64,000 bases of DNA from Chelydra serpentina (lineage: Eukaryota > Chordata > Testudines > Chelydridae), in the NCBI GenBank assembly GCA_037349315.1, contig JBAIAC010000014.1, forward strand, positions 28,559,001-28,623,000, in the 5' to 3' direction. Positions 1-8,515 of this stretch are shown in pieces. A program made the position numbers and the translations under genes. The first letter of the stretch is position 1. Each line of letters begins with the position of its first letter. Below the pieces are notes generated by a model. The model did no database searches, was not told the DNA's origin, and was given only the letters and a program-made list of their open reading frames with translations.

Positions 1-637
1 TGCTACTGGTCTTTCTACTACCACCAAAATGTCATCCCTTACAGTATAAAGGAAAATAAAGCCATCAGATGGAAACTTTCTGATTACTAACAACTTGGAT
101 CAGAGACTTAAGAATTAAATGTTGATATCACTTTACAAATTTGAGAGTCATAGAATCCCCCTGTTTTTCTCTTCTCTAATAAATGTAAAAGTTCAAATTA
201 ATACATGAGAGGATGTTCCAAATTAGCTGTTTGTTTTCAAATGAAAATAAGATTTTCCAAACCAATGAAACTAGAAAGAAAACTTAATGTAATAACACAC
301 TAATCATTTCAGACTTGTAACTGTGTCAAATGTTTTTTGTTGAGTTCTTTTTTACTCAGGATTCATTATCACTAAATTAGTTTTACAAGGTAATTATTGT
401 TAGACACCTAAGCTCCATTTAAATGAAAATAAGAACAATATTTAAGTACTTGTGAAATTCTCACATATTCAGCTAATAATCTGAATGTATGGGTATTGTG
501 TTTGTGGGTGGACAACTCCTTTCTTCTCAGATGCAGCAAAATTGTGAATGTTCATGAAATTAACAACCTGAAAATTACCAGAGAGAGATTAAGAACCTGA
601 TTTGGATGACCTGTTTCATTCATGCTAAAAGAGAGAG
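1..637. other. AT-rich sequence, no gene recognised
   Basis: AT-rich single-copy-looking DNA. I see no open frame of useful length, no repeat boundary and no RNA gene. Confidence 0.5.
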
Positions 638-782
638 CAGGGGTGAGGTAGTATCTTTTAGTGGACTTCTGTTTGTGAAAGAGACAAGCTTTTAAGCTCC
701 ACAGAACTCATCTGCAGCTGCACAAGAGTTCTCTGCAGCTCAAAGCTTGTCTCTTTCACCGACAGAAGTTGGTCCAGTAAAA

Positions 783-1456
783 CAGTGGCTCTCAATCTTT
801 CAGGACTACTGTACCCCTTTCAGGAGTCTGTTTTGTCTTATGTACCCCAAGTTTCACCTCACTTAAAAACTACTTGCTTACAAAATCAGACATACAAATA
901 CAGATGTCACAGCACACTATTACTGATATATTGCTTACTTTCTTATTTTTACCATATAATTATAAAATACACCAATTGAAATATAAATATTCTACTTACA
1001 TTTCAGTGAAATTTCCTTGCACCAGCCCTGCACGCCCCCGCCCAGCTAATGCCGCCCCCCACCACGGCAGACAGCTCCCCTCACACCCCCCCCTCTGGGC
1101 CGCGGCAGCTCGGCCCCCAGCCCGCGGGCTGCAGCAGCCTCCCCCCCGCCCACAGAGCCTCCCCAGCTCCCAGCTCCACGCTCAGCCGCGGAGCTAGGAG
1201 GCAGCCGCGGCGAGCCGCCCCCCCCCCCCAGTTCTCAGCTCAGCCTAGTGGGAGCACCGGCCCTGATCAGTGTATAGTATATAGAGAGGTATAAACAAGT
1301 CATTGTCTGTATGAAATTTTAGTTTGTGCTGGTGTCACTAGTGCTTTTTATGTAGCCCGTTGTAAAACTAAGCAAATATCTACATGAGTTAATGTATCCC
1401 CTAGAAGATGTCTGCATATCCCCAGGGGTACATGTACCCCTGGTTGAGAACCACTG
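783..1456. mobile_element. Non-autonomous hAT DNA transposon (CAGTGGYTCTCAA ends)
   Basis: The termini are CAGTGGCTCTCAA at the left and TTGAGAACCACTG at the right, an inverted pair typical of hAT elements. The flanking 8-mers CAGTAAAA (775-782) and CAATAAAA (1457-1464) match at 7 of 8 bases, as expected for a hAT target duplication. It encodes nothing recognisable. The GC-rich centre (about 1009-1265) appears to be a separate insertion. Confidence 0.85.
1009..1265. mobile_element. GC-rich non-autonomous element nested in the hAT at 783-1456
   Basis: A sharply GC-rich block inside AT-rich hAT sequence. Its left part (TTCCTTGCACCAGCCCT) resembles the start of the hAT element at 28456-29233, and its right end CCGGCCCTG resembles that element's right end. 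A shared TCAGTG lies on both sides (about 1003-1008 and 1267-1272), a possible decayed target duplication. The left end seems truncated. ORFs across it are compositional artefacts. Confidence 0.5.
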
Positions 1457-1868
1457 CAATAAAAGATACTATCTCACCCACTCTTTCTTTCCTTAAGATA
1501 TTCAATTAGAAATACTTTTTGTAGATATTTATTTTGGTCAGTGGGGTCTAAGACTGACCAGGTGTAGATAGATGCATTTTTATTTAGAAACACCCACATG
1601 TACAGCCTCATGGGTTCTCTGCAGCAGAACCTGATGATCTTGGTTTAGGTGTCTGTTGCGTATTGTATGATTTTGTTTCTAATTTGGTCATTTTTGGAAA
1701 CTAAGGGTATGTCTACACTACAGTACTAGTTCGATTTCTGTGAAACCGAACTTGTGAACCCGATATTTCCAGGTCGATTGTTCGAATCCACACCAGGGAT
1801 CTTTTTTCGAATGTCCGAGTCCACAGTAGGGGGGCAAGCGTCGACATTGCAAGCGGTGCACTGTGGGT

Positions 1869-1881
1869 AGCTATCCCACAG
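1869..1881 (+). promoter_or_regulatory. Subterminal motif AGCTATCCCACAG (left end)
   Basis: AGCTATCCCACAG lies 164 bp inside the left end, and the same 13-mer, apart from an inserted-free exact match, lies on the minus strand at 6762-6774, 215 bp inside the right end. Both copies point inward. The left copy is part of an imperfect palindrome centred on TAGCTA. Paired subterminal motifs are candidate sites for the Myb-like protein or transposase; this is inference. Confidence 0.4.
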
Positions 1882-2082
1882 TTCCCGCAGTCCCGCCTGC
1901 CCACTGGAATTCTGGGTGTAGCCCCCAGTGCCTTGTGGGAACGAAATTGTGTCAAGGGTCGGTATACGTAAATTTTGTCACTCGACCCACACTTCCGCCT
2001 TCCCAACGTGAAAGCGCCGGTGGGGAATGAATTCGCGCCCTTTTCCTGTGGCTGATAGCTCGGACGCCACTGGACAGTGAGC

Positions 2083-3366
2083 ATGGAGCCCTCCGCGATT
2101 ATCGCAGCTGTCCTGTCCGTAGCCAACAACTCGCGCCTTATAGCGCACCTTTTCCAGACTCTGATGCAGAGAAATCGGGAGAGGAGACAACGTAATCTCC
2201 GGGAGTACTTAAACTCTGAAAGGGGCATTGATCTCTTGCAAAGCGCTGGACCCCGGACCCTAGACATCATGGTGGCAATGGGTCATGTTGATCCCGTGGA
2301 ACGGCGATGCTGGGCAAGGGAAACAAGCACTGACTGGTGGGACCGCATAGTGCTGCAGGTATGGGATGAGTCCCAGTGGCTGCGAAACTTTCGGATGCGT
2401 AAGTGCACTTTTATGGAACTTTGTGAGTTGCTGTCCCCTGCCCTGAAGCGCCAGGACACCCGGATGCGAGCTGCCCTCAGTGTCCAGAAGCGAGTGGCCA
2501 TAGCCCTGTGGAAGCTTGCAACCCCTGACAGCTACCAGTCAGTAGCGAACCAATTTGGAGTGGGCAAGTCTACCGTGGGGGTTGCTGTGATGCAGGTAGC
2601 CCGTGCAATCGTTGACCTGCTGTTCCAGAAAGTAGTGACCCTGGGAGACGTGCAGGCGATCATAGATGGCTTCGCTGCAATGGGATTCCCAAACTGCGGT
2701 GGGGCCATAGATGGGACACACATCCCTATCCTGGGACCGGAGCACCAGGGCGGCCAGTATATTAACCGAAAGGGCTATTTTTCTATGGTTCTGCAAGCAC
2801 TAGTGGACCACAAAGGACGTTTTACGAACATCAATGTTGGGTGGCCAGGCAAGGTTCATGATGCTTGTGTTTTCAAAAACTCTGGTCTGTTTAGACGCCT
2901 GCAACAGGGGGTTTATTTCCCCGACCACAAAATCACTGTTGGGGATGTGGAGATGCCAACAGTGATCCTGGGGGACCCTGCCTACCCGCTAATGCCATGG
3001 CTCATGAAGCCATACACGGGAGCCCTGGACACTGAAAAGGAGCTCTTTAATTACCGCCTGAGCAAGTGCAGAATGGTGGTGGAGTGTGCCTTTGGCCGTC
3101 TCAAGGCAAGATGGCGAAGCTTACTTACTCGCTGCGACCTCAGCCCTAAAAATATCCCCATTGTGATTGCAGCGTGCTGTGTGCTCCACAATCTCTGTGA
3201 GATCAAGGGGGAGACATTTATGCAGGGCTGGGAGGTTGAGGCAAATCGACTAGCAGCAGATTACGCTCAGCCAGACACCAGAGCCATTCGAAGATCACAG
3301 CGGGAGGCGGTGCGCATCCGGGAAGCTTTGAAAGCTCGCTTCCAGACAGAGCGGGTTAACCATTGA
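2083..3366 (+). CDS. PIF/Harbinger DDE transposase (HARBI1-like), intact, 427 aa
   Basis: This is the catalytic transposase (nuclease) that cuts and rejoins the element's ends in the nucleus. I chose the ATG at 2083; a GTG two codons earlier is in frame but an unlikely eukaryotic start. The middle has an HTH-like segment (about residues 150-172, YQSVANQFGVGKSTV). The DDE_4-type core follows: first Asp at about 210 in GGAIDGTHIPI, second Asp at about 298 in ILGDPAYPL, and Glu at about 334 in VVECAFGRLKARW. The conserved VHDACVF segment lies between the first two. No stop or frameshift interrupts it, and the length suits the family (HARBI1 is about 350 aa). It reads toward the minus-strand Myb-like partner gene. 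No clear AATAAA follows within 500 bp. Confidence 0.93.
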   Translation: MEPSAIIAAVLSVANNSRLIAHLFQTLMQRNRERRQRNLREYLNSERGIDLLQSAGPRTLDIMVAMGHVDPVERRCWARETSTDWWDRIVLQVWDESQWLRNFRMRKCTFMELCELLSPALKRQDTRMRAALSVQKRVAIALWKLATPDSYQSVANQFGVGKSTVGVAVMQVARAIVDLLFQKVVTLGDVQAIIDGFAAMGFPNCGGAIDGTHIPILGPEHQGGQYINRKGYFSMVLQALVDHKGRFTNINVGWPGKVHDACVFKNSGLFRRLQQGVYFPDHKITVGDVEMPTVILGDPAYPLMPWLMKPYTGALDTEKELFNYRLSKCRMVVECAFGRLKARWRSLLTRCDLSPKNIPIVIAACCVLHNLCEIKGETFMQGWEVEANRLAADYAQPDTRAIRRSQREAVRIREALKARFQTERVNH

Positions 3367-4137
3367 CTGCTACACTTCTGTAAACAGATACTGGACCTTC
3401 CCCTGTCCCTTTACACATGTCCCGTTGCCCATCCTCCCATTACCAACCCCCTTCCCCCTCCTTGGTTCAACGCTGTAAAGTCACAGTAAAGGAAAGATTT
3501 TTTTGTGTGAACCTTTTCCTGTACTTCTTATTGGGTAATGATTATCACCGTGGAGGCATACGGCGGTTGAGGGGCGGTTTGGTTGGGGGACACTTCCCTT
3601 CAAAGGGGAAGCTCTTTACCCTGCCCAAAGCGCAGTGCCAAGAGGTGTTCCGCTTGCTTAAAGGGACAATCAACCTCTCCTAATCCCATGTGTGTGTGGT
3701 GTTGTCTATGTGCCTTTTACGTTGTGACTATCGCCTACGGATCCCACGGTGCACTGATCTATCCAGCAGGCTACTGTCAGCCGCAAAAGATCAGCGACCA
3801 CCCTCCCCAAACATAAAGTGCACCACCCAACCCCCAATCCCCAGGTTTACAACGTATAAACCTGCACAACGAAGGACAGCTGTGCTTAATGCATGCAATG
3901 TGTACTGTGCTTGTCACTTCAGCAGTTACCCTGTGTGCACCCTCGTTTCTGCTCCCATTATCTGCACTTACAAAACATGTTAACCACTACCCAGACATAC
4001 AAACGGTCCCATTTAAAACACTCAGGGAAACATTGGTGAACCAAAAAACCAGATTTATTCAACAGAACAGTAACTTAACATGGGACCTGGGAAGGGAGGT
4101 GCTCAGGGGTGCTGCTGGATGGAGAGGAGGGAAAAGT
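3367..4137. other. Intergenic region between the convergent Harbinger genes
   Basis: This 771-bp segment holds the 3' flanks of both convergent genes. The minus-strand poly(A) signal is near 4059. ORFs here (for example 3583-3816) lack recognisable features and I do not call them. Confidence 0.5.
4054..4059 (-). promoter_or_regulatory. Poly(A) signal AATAAA for the Myb-like gene
   Basis: The plus strand reads TTTATT, giving AATAAA on the minus strand 79-84 bases downstream of the end of the Myb-like CDS. Position and orientation suit a transcript end. Confidence 0.6.
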
Positions 4138-4619
4138 CTAAGGTTTAGGGAATGACAGCCTTCTACTACTGCAGCGGTCTGCAGGGGTGGATTGAGTATT
4201 TCCACGCACCCTGGCTCCCCTTGTCCTAGTGACTTTTGGGGAGGAAGCCACTGGACTTGGTGGTGGGGGAGGGCGGCTTGAAAGAACGTACAGAGGTGCT
4301 CTTTCCTCATGTCTCCTGTCCTGGAGAACATCCACTAGGCGCCGGAGCGTGTCTGTTTGCTCCCTCATGATTCCCAGCATTGTTTGGGTCGCCTGCTGAT
4401 CCTCCTGCCGCCACCTGTCCTCGCGCGCTTCAGCCCTCTGCTCCCGTTCCCTGGCTGCTCGCTCGTACCGTGCAAACTCCTCTCTGCGGTGTGCCGCCTC
4501 CCTCTGTGACAGCATCATTAATTCTGAGAACATGTCATCCCTGGTTCTCTTTTTGCGCCGCCTTATCTGGACTAGGCCGTGGGTGGGAGAAGCACGGGTT
4601 GGGTGGGAGACACTCACAG
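4138..4619 (-). CDS. Harbinger Myb/SANT-like protein, exon 2 (C-terminal coiled-coil part)
   Basis: C-terminal exon of the transposon's accessory DNA-binding protein. An acceptor (TTTCATTTATCCCACAG on the minus strand) sits directly before 4619, and the phase left by exon 1 joins it in frame. The exon encodes about 160 residues. It starts with Ser/Thr/Pro sequence, then a basic KKRTRDDMFSELM segment, then a charged Glu/Arg/Gln-rich helix likely to form a coiled coil for oligomerisation or transposase binding. It ends in a Pro-rich and basic tail finishing RRLSFPKP. Turtle paralogues of this family that I recall end similarly (basic, then RRLSF). The frame is open to the stop. Confidence 0.82.
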
Positions 4620-4989
4620 CTGTGGGATAAATGAAAGGGAGTGAATTCCTCAGAATGATACTTTTTCAAGAACAATGACCATACTCTTTCACCGTGAATA
4701 GGACCAAACACAGTGCCTATCACATGTACACGTACTACAAGGTCAAATACTATGCCTTAAGGCTGAATGAGTGTCTGGGGTCCCGGTATACGGATCCCAG
4801 AAGCCTTGCCGTACACAGAAAATCACCTCTCTGAAAACCATGGTAAGGTGCTGACTTAGGACTGCTGCGAGATTGCTTCACAGCAGTGCTCTACTCCCAT
4901 GTCTCCCTCAGTGTTCCTGGCGGCGGGCAGGAAATGCTGCTGGCCAAACCGATAATCTACGGCGGCTGTCCTAAACCACCCACCAGTCC

Positions 4990-5455
4990 GCGTTGCCGCT
5001 CCAGGGAACCAAAAATGCCCGCGAACCGCTCAGCATGAACGGCTCGCCTACCCTTCCCCCCCCTCCGCGTGGCTGCTCCAGGGAATCAAAAATGCCCGCG
5101 AACCGCTCAGCGTGAACGGCTCGCCTACCCTTCCCCCCCCTCCGCGTGGCTGCTCCAGGGAATCTAAAATGCCCGCGAACCGCTCAGCGTGAACAGCTCG
5201 CCTACCCTTCCCCCCCCTCCGCGTGGCTGCTCCAGGGAACCAAAAATGCCCGCGAACCGCTCAGCATGAACGGCTCGCCTACCCTTCCCCCCCCTCCGCG
5301 TGGCTGCTCCAGGGAACCAAAAATGCCCGCGAACCGCTCAGCATGAACGGCTCGCCTACCCTTCCCCCCCTCCGCGTGGCTGCTCCAGGGAATCTAAAAT
5401 GCCCGCGAACCGCTCAGCGTGAACGGCTCGCCTATCCTATCCCCGGTTTAGCGTT
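4990..5455. repeat. 77-bp CpG-rich minisatellite in the Myb-like gene intron
   Basis: About six head-to-tail units with the phrase GGCTGCTCCAGGGAA recurring at 5071, 5148, 5225, 5302 and 5378 (spacings 77, 77, 77, 76). Each unit has a run of seven or eight C and several CpGs. Units differ by only a few substitutions, so the array is young or homogenised. The last unit decays toward 5455. Apparent ORFs (5146-5346, 5223-5591) come from the repeat: 77 is not divisible by 3, so the frame shifts from unit to unit. Confidence 0.92.
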
Positions 5456-5577
5456 GCCGCTCCCTGGGACTGTCCCTACCCGCGCACCGATATGTGGTAC
5501 TGGTTTTGCTCCCGACACACTACCACCACGCGTTACCGTAAACAGCCGGGTGTCTGTCTGTAAGGGGAAAAGGAAGC

Positions 5578-5910
5578 ATGCAGTATACTAATTATACCAC
5601 TCATTCGAACCAGGACCCCATGACTGATATCACTCTGATGAGGATTACGGAGACAGAGAAAGAGTGCATGCTGCGTCAATGCAAGCAAACCCCGGGGCCG
5701 TATGCTGCCATGCTATGCAAGGCAATGATACCAGAGTACCTGCTGCTTGCATGGCGCGGGAAAGTATCCTACCATGGAGGAGACAATAAGGCAGCTCTCC
5801 TAGTGAACGTGCTAAACAAACTATCGCTGTACCTGCAAGACAGCTTCTCTGAGATCTCTGCTGGTGATTACACCTCTATCCCCATACATATTGACAGACT
5901 TTTCGAATAG
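5578..5910 (+). CDS. Hypothetical 110-aa ORF antisense within the Myb-like intron
   Basis: I do not recognise this gene firmly. It is an open frame of 110 codons just after the minisatellite, on the strand opposite the Myb-like gene. The frame is also open upstream to a stop near 5539. The composition looks protein-like rather than low-complexity: a charged N-terminal third, then YAAMLCKAMIPEYLL, a Gly-rich turn, and an amphipathic NKAALLVNVLNKLSLYL helix. The YAAMLCKAMIPEYLL...KAALL...L pattern is loosely like a BEN domain, but that is weak. It may be a third Harbinger protein, an exon of a spliced antisense transcript, or chance. No poly(A) signal was found directly after it, although AATAAA occurs at 6000-6005. 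Confidence 0.4.
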   Translation: MQYTNYTTHSNQDPMTDITLMRITETEKECMLRQCKQTPGPYAAMLCKAMIPEYLLLAWRGKVSYHGGDNKAALLVNVLNKLSLYLQDSFSEISAGDYTSIPIHIDRLFE

Positions 5911-6022
5911 TTGCACGGGAAAGCGACTCAAAGCTGAGGCGCATAAGGCCAATGAAGCCACAGTTACAGAGCGCTATCACACCATAACTATTGTATTGAA
6001 AATAAATGTCTAACACACTGAC

Positions 6023-6602
6023 CTGATGATCCCTCTCCTGATTCCTGGTCAGGAATGCTGGCTTGGGAGTGTTCGAAGGGCAGCGCAGTCAGGGTGAGGA
6101 ATAGTTCCTGGCTGTCGGGGAAATCTCCAGGGTGACCACTTTCGATCGCTTCGTCCCCCTGCCCTCCATCCTCTTCTTCGCCGTCAGCGAAAACCTCCTC
6201 CGATGTGTCCGTAGAATGGACCCCGTCATCGGTGTCCACGGATACTGGCGGGGTAGTTGTTGCCGCACCACCGAGCATGGCGTGCAGTGCCTCGTAAAAT
6301 CGGCAAGTCTGAGGCGCTGAGCCGGAGCGTCCGTTGGACTCTTTGGTCTTTTGGTACGCCTGACGTAGCTCCTTGATTTTGACGCGGCACTGCGTAGCAT
6401 TCCGGCTGTACCCTCTCTCCGTCATAGCCTGGGAAATCTTTTCGTAAATTTTGGCATTCCGTCTTTTTGAACGGAGCTCGGCTAGGATTGATTCATCGCC
6501 CCACACAGCGATGAGATCCAAAACCTCACGATCACTCCATGTTGGAGCTCTCTTTCTATTCACCGATGGCATCGAAACCACCGCTGTAGAGCTCTGCATC
6601 AT
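6023..6602 (-). CDS. Harbinger Myb/SANT-like DNA-binding protein, exon 1
   Basis: N-terminal exon of the accessory protein, which in known Harbinger elements binds subterminal DNA and imports the transposase into the nucleus. The open frame extends upstream to 6680, but its first ATG codons are at 6602 and 6599 (MMQSS), so I start there. Residues about 18-100 form a Myb/SANT-like trihelix domain: conserved Trp in APTWSDREVLDLIAVWGDE, then YEKISQAMTERGY, the CRVKIKELRQAY helix, and CRFYEALHAMLGG. A Ser/Asp/Glu-rich acidic stretch follows, then SQELFLTL. The exon ends at a good donor (CAG followed by GTCAGT, minus strand, intron from 6022). Spliced to exon 2 across a 1,403-bp intron, the protein would be about 353 aa with no interruption. 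Splicing is predicted, not shown. Confidence 0.87.
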
Positions 6603-6761
6603 TGCCAGTGCTGCTGAGCTCGCCACAATGTCCAAAGAGGAAATGGGATTCAAAATGGCCACAGAGGAAAAAGCATTCAAATTTTCGCGGGGATTTCTCT
6701 GAGTGGCAGGTCAGAGCATCCGAGTACAAAATACTGCCCTGAGCGTCCACCGAGTGGTGCA

Positions 6762-6786
6762 CTGTGGGATAGCTCCCGGAGCTATC
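6762..6786 (-). promoter_or_regulatory. Subterminal motif and hairpin (right end)
   Basis: The minus strand of 6762-6774 reads AGCTATCCCACAG, matching 1869-1881. It overlaps a perfect 8-bp inverted repeat, GATAGCTC (6768-6775) and GAGCTATC (6779-6786), with a 3-base loop. It lies between the Myb-like gene start and the right terminus. A role in end recognition or promoter function is inferred. Confidence 0.4.
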
Positions 6787-7016
6787 AGCGTTGAATTCCG
6801 TCCACAGTACCTCGCATTCGACATGCCCATTTCGAATTTGGCGCTACTCCCCTCGTCAGGGTGGAGTACCGAAATCGATTCAAGGAGCCCTTACTGTCGA
6901 AATAAACTGCTTCCTAATGTGGACGGGTGAGGGATTACATCGAGTTAACGCTGATAAATTCGACATAAAGTCCTAGTGTAGACCTGGCCTAAGAGTCTTA
7001 TTTAATGAGACAAAAC

Positions 7017-7047
7017 GTGTGTGTGTGTGAGAGAGAGAGAGAGAGAA
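7017..7047. repeat. Microsatellite (GT)n followed by (GA)n
   Basis: A compound dinucleotide tract, GTGTGTGTGTG then GAGAGAGAG, just right of the Harbinger insertion. Confidence 0.95.
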
Positions 7048-7741
7048 TTGCTTATCCTCCACTTTAATTTAGCCACAGCTTAGTCTTTTGCTCACTCAAC
7101 AATCCAGTAGGAGTTTTGCTTCCTTAAAGCCTGAACAAGGACTGTAAGATTTGACCCTAAAACTTTGCTATAGCTGTAGATTTGCTGTTTTTCAGTAATT
7201 ATGCTCTATTAGTTTTGCAGGCTATAAATTTTGTTGCAATTCTTTTCTAGTACTGAAGCATTAATCCCAAATTAAATAATCACAAAGAGTGATGTAAAAT
7301 GCAGGAAAATAACCAGTGCCTTAGACTTAGTGCTGTTGTCTATGTTAGGCAGATCTCTACAGCCACCTCAACAGTATTGCAGCCAAAGAAAGATTTGTCT
7401 TTTCAGTAACATTGTCTCTAACTTCCTCTTCACGCCCTGAATGTCTGGTAATCCATCTCTCATGTGGCACCTGACGTGATTAATTGAAAGTTGTGCACTT
7501 AAAACCCATCAAAAAACTTGATAGCCTACATGTGTGAAAAGCATTTTCAATTAGCGTCATCTGCTGTGCCTGAGCAACAGCTCATTGGAAAATGTAATGT
7601 CATTCAACTAATGAATACATGCTTCATATCTGAAGATTATTCATCTTTCGTTGCAGTGGTTGTCACCTTCCTTCCCCCAGCTTCATGCATGGCATGGGGA
7701 ATCTATCTAATATTTAAAACAGGAGAATGGAATTCAGGAGT

Positions 7742-7795
7742 CATGGGGTGAAATCTTGTCCCAATGACTTCAGTGCAGCCAGGATTTTGCCCATG
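7742..7795. repeat. Short fold-back repeat (TGGGGTGAAATC / GATTTTGCCCA type)
   Basis: ATGGGGTGAAATCTTG at the left pairs with the reverse complement of CAGGATTTTGCCCAT at the right, around a centre with TGACTTCAGTG. This matches a very common amniote fold-back repeat around CATTGACTTCAATGG. The family name is uncertain. Confidence 0.5.
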
Positions 7796-7929
7796 GGGCT
7801 CCCTTTGTTGGCTCCCTGTGTGAAGGTGGAGAAGTTTATTACTGCAGGTATTTGCAAAGGCTCCAAGGCTCACTGAAATCAGTGAGAATAGTATTTGCTC
7901 TGAACATCTGAAAATTAGACACATTTATT

Positions 7930-8052
7930 TTTCTGTGCCTCAGTTTAGCCATCAGTAAAATGGTTACAGTAATACTTGTCTTACAGAAAGATTCTGAGGT
8001 TTAAACATATTGAGAGCCTCAGCTGAAATGTGCTCTGTAAGTGCAAAATGTT
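7930..8052 (+). repeat. MIR-like SINE fragment
   Basis: CTGTGCCTCAGTTTAGCCAT, then GTAAAATGG, TAATACTTGTCTTACAG and a final GTGCTCTGTAAGTGC follow the order of the CORE-SINE/MIR 3' half (TGCCTCAGTTTCCCCATCTG, AAATGG, and so on). Substitutions throughout indicate great age. Confidence 0.7.
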
Positions 8053-8179
8053 ACAAACAGCAAATGATTAAATGACAGCTGCATTTATAAATAATAAAAA
8101 TATGAATCCCCTTGAAGTCACAACTCACTGTTTGACAAACCTTAATCAAGGTGATGCTATACAAGAGAGCCTAATCAGT

Positions 8180-8515
8180 AGAGATGAATGAAATTTTTTG
8201 GATGAACCTTTTTATGCAGATTTGGGTTGACAAATATTTCATGAATTCGCTCAGATTTCCCAAATTGTTTTGGTTGAAACAAAATTCTGAAAAACTGAAA
8301 CATTTTATTCTGACACTTTTGAAATGAAACGTTTCAAATTATATTTTTCTTTAGAATTTAACTTCAATTGGTTTTTCTTTTTTTTTCTTTCTATTTTTTA
8401 AAAACCCTCTGAAACTAAACACTTCATCTCAGGCAGAACAAAACCAAAACATTTCCCTTGACCAGAAACTTTTAATTATTTGGATTTGGCCACCAAACTG
8501 AAAAATCTGTTATTT
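8180..8515. repeat. Degenerate AT-rich interspersed repeat (AAATGAAACGTTTCAAA type)
   Basis: Contains AATGAAACGTTTCAAATT and several TGAAACATTTT-like words. Similar word mixtures recur near 20180-20360, 26400-26560 and 42250-42600, suggesting decayed copies of one interspersed family. Boundaries and family are unclear. Confidence 0.3.

Larger units (their letters stand above)
638..1483. repeat. Fold-back (palindromic) repeat, interrupted by a hAT insertion
   Basis: The left arm from about 638 (GGGGTGAGGTAGTATCTTTT) is the reverse complement of the right arm, which is split between about 727-782 and 1465-1483. Inner arm sequence around AGAGACAAGCTT occurs in both orientations near 680 and 745. 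The hAT element at 783-1456 separates the last 20 or so bases of the right arm from the rest, so the palindrome is older than the hAT insertion. The outer ends are approximate and I found no target duplication. It resembles the abundant AGAGACAAGCTT repeat known to me from turtle and bird genomes; the family name is uncertain. Confidence 0.6.
1705..6989 (+). mobile_element. Full-length PIF/Harbinger DNA transposon (5,285 bp)
   Basis: Terminal bases are GGGTATGTCTACACTA at the left and, read inward on the other strand, GGCCAGGTCTACACTA at the right. Both ends are flanked by TAA (1702-1704 and 6990-6992), the 3-bp TWA target duplication typical of PIF/Harbinger. Inside are the two genes expected of the superfamily: a DDE transposase on the plus strand and a Myb/SANT-like gene on the minus strand, converging tail to tail. 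Their start codons lie 378 bp and 387 bp from the ends, so each terminal block probably serves as both promoter and transposase-binding region. Both reading frames are open, so this could be an autonomous copy; activity is not shown by sequence alone. Confidence 0.93.

Noticed and set aside
2077..2082. GTG start two codons before the transposase ATG
   Set aside because: Eukaryotic initiation at GTG is unlikely and an ATG follows at 2083.
1713..2270. 185-codon minus-strand ORF at the Harbinger left end
   Set aside because: Antisense to the transposase start and running into the terminal repeat; no domain recognised.
4990..5455. CRISPR-like array
   Set aside because: Units are continuous 77-bp tandem repeats without unique spacers, in a eukaryotic transposon intron.
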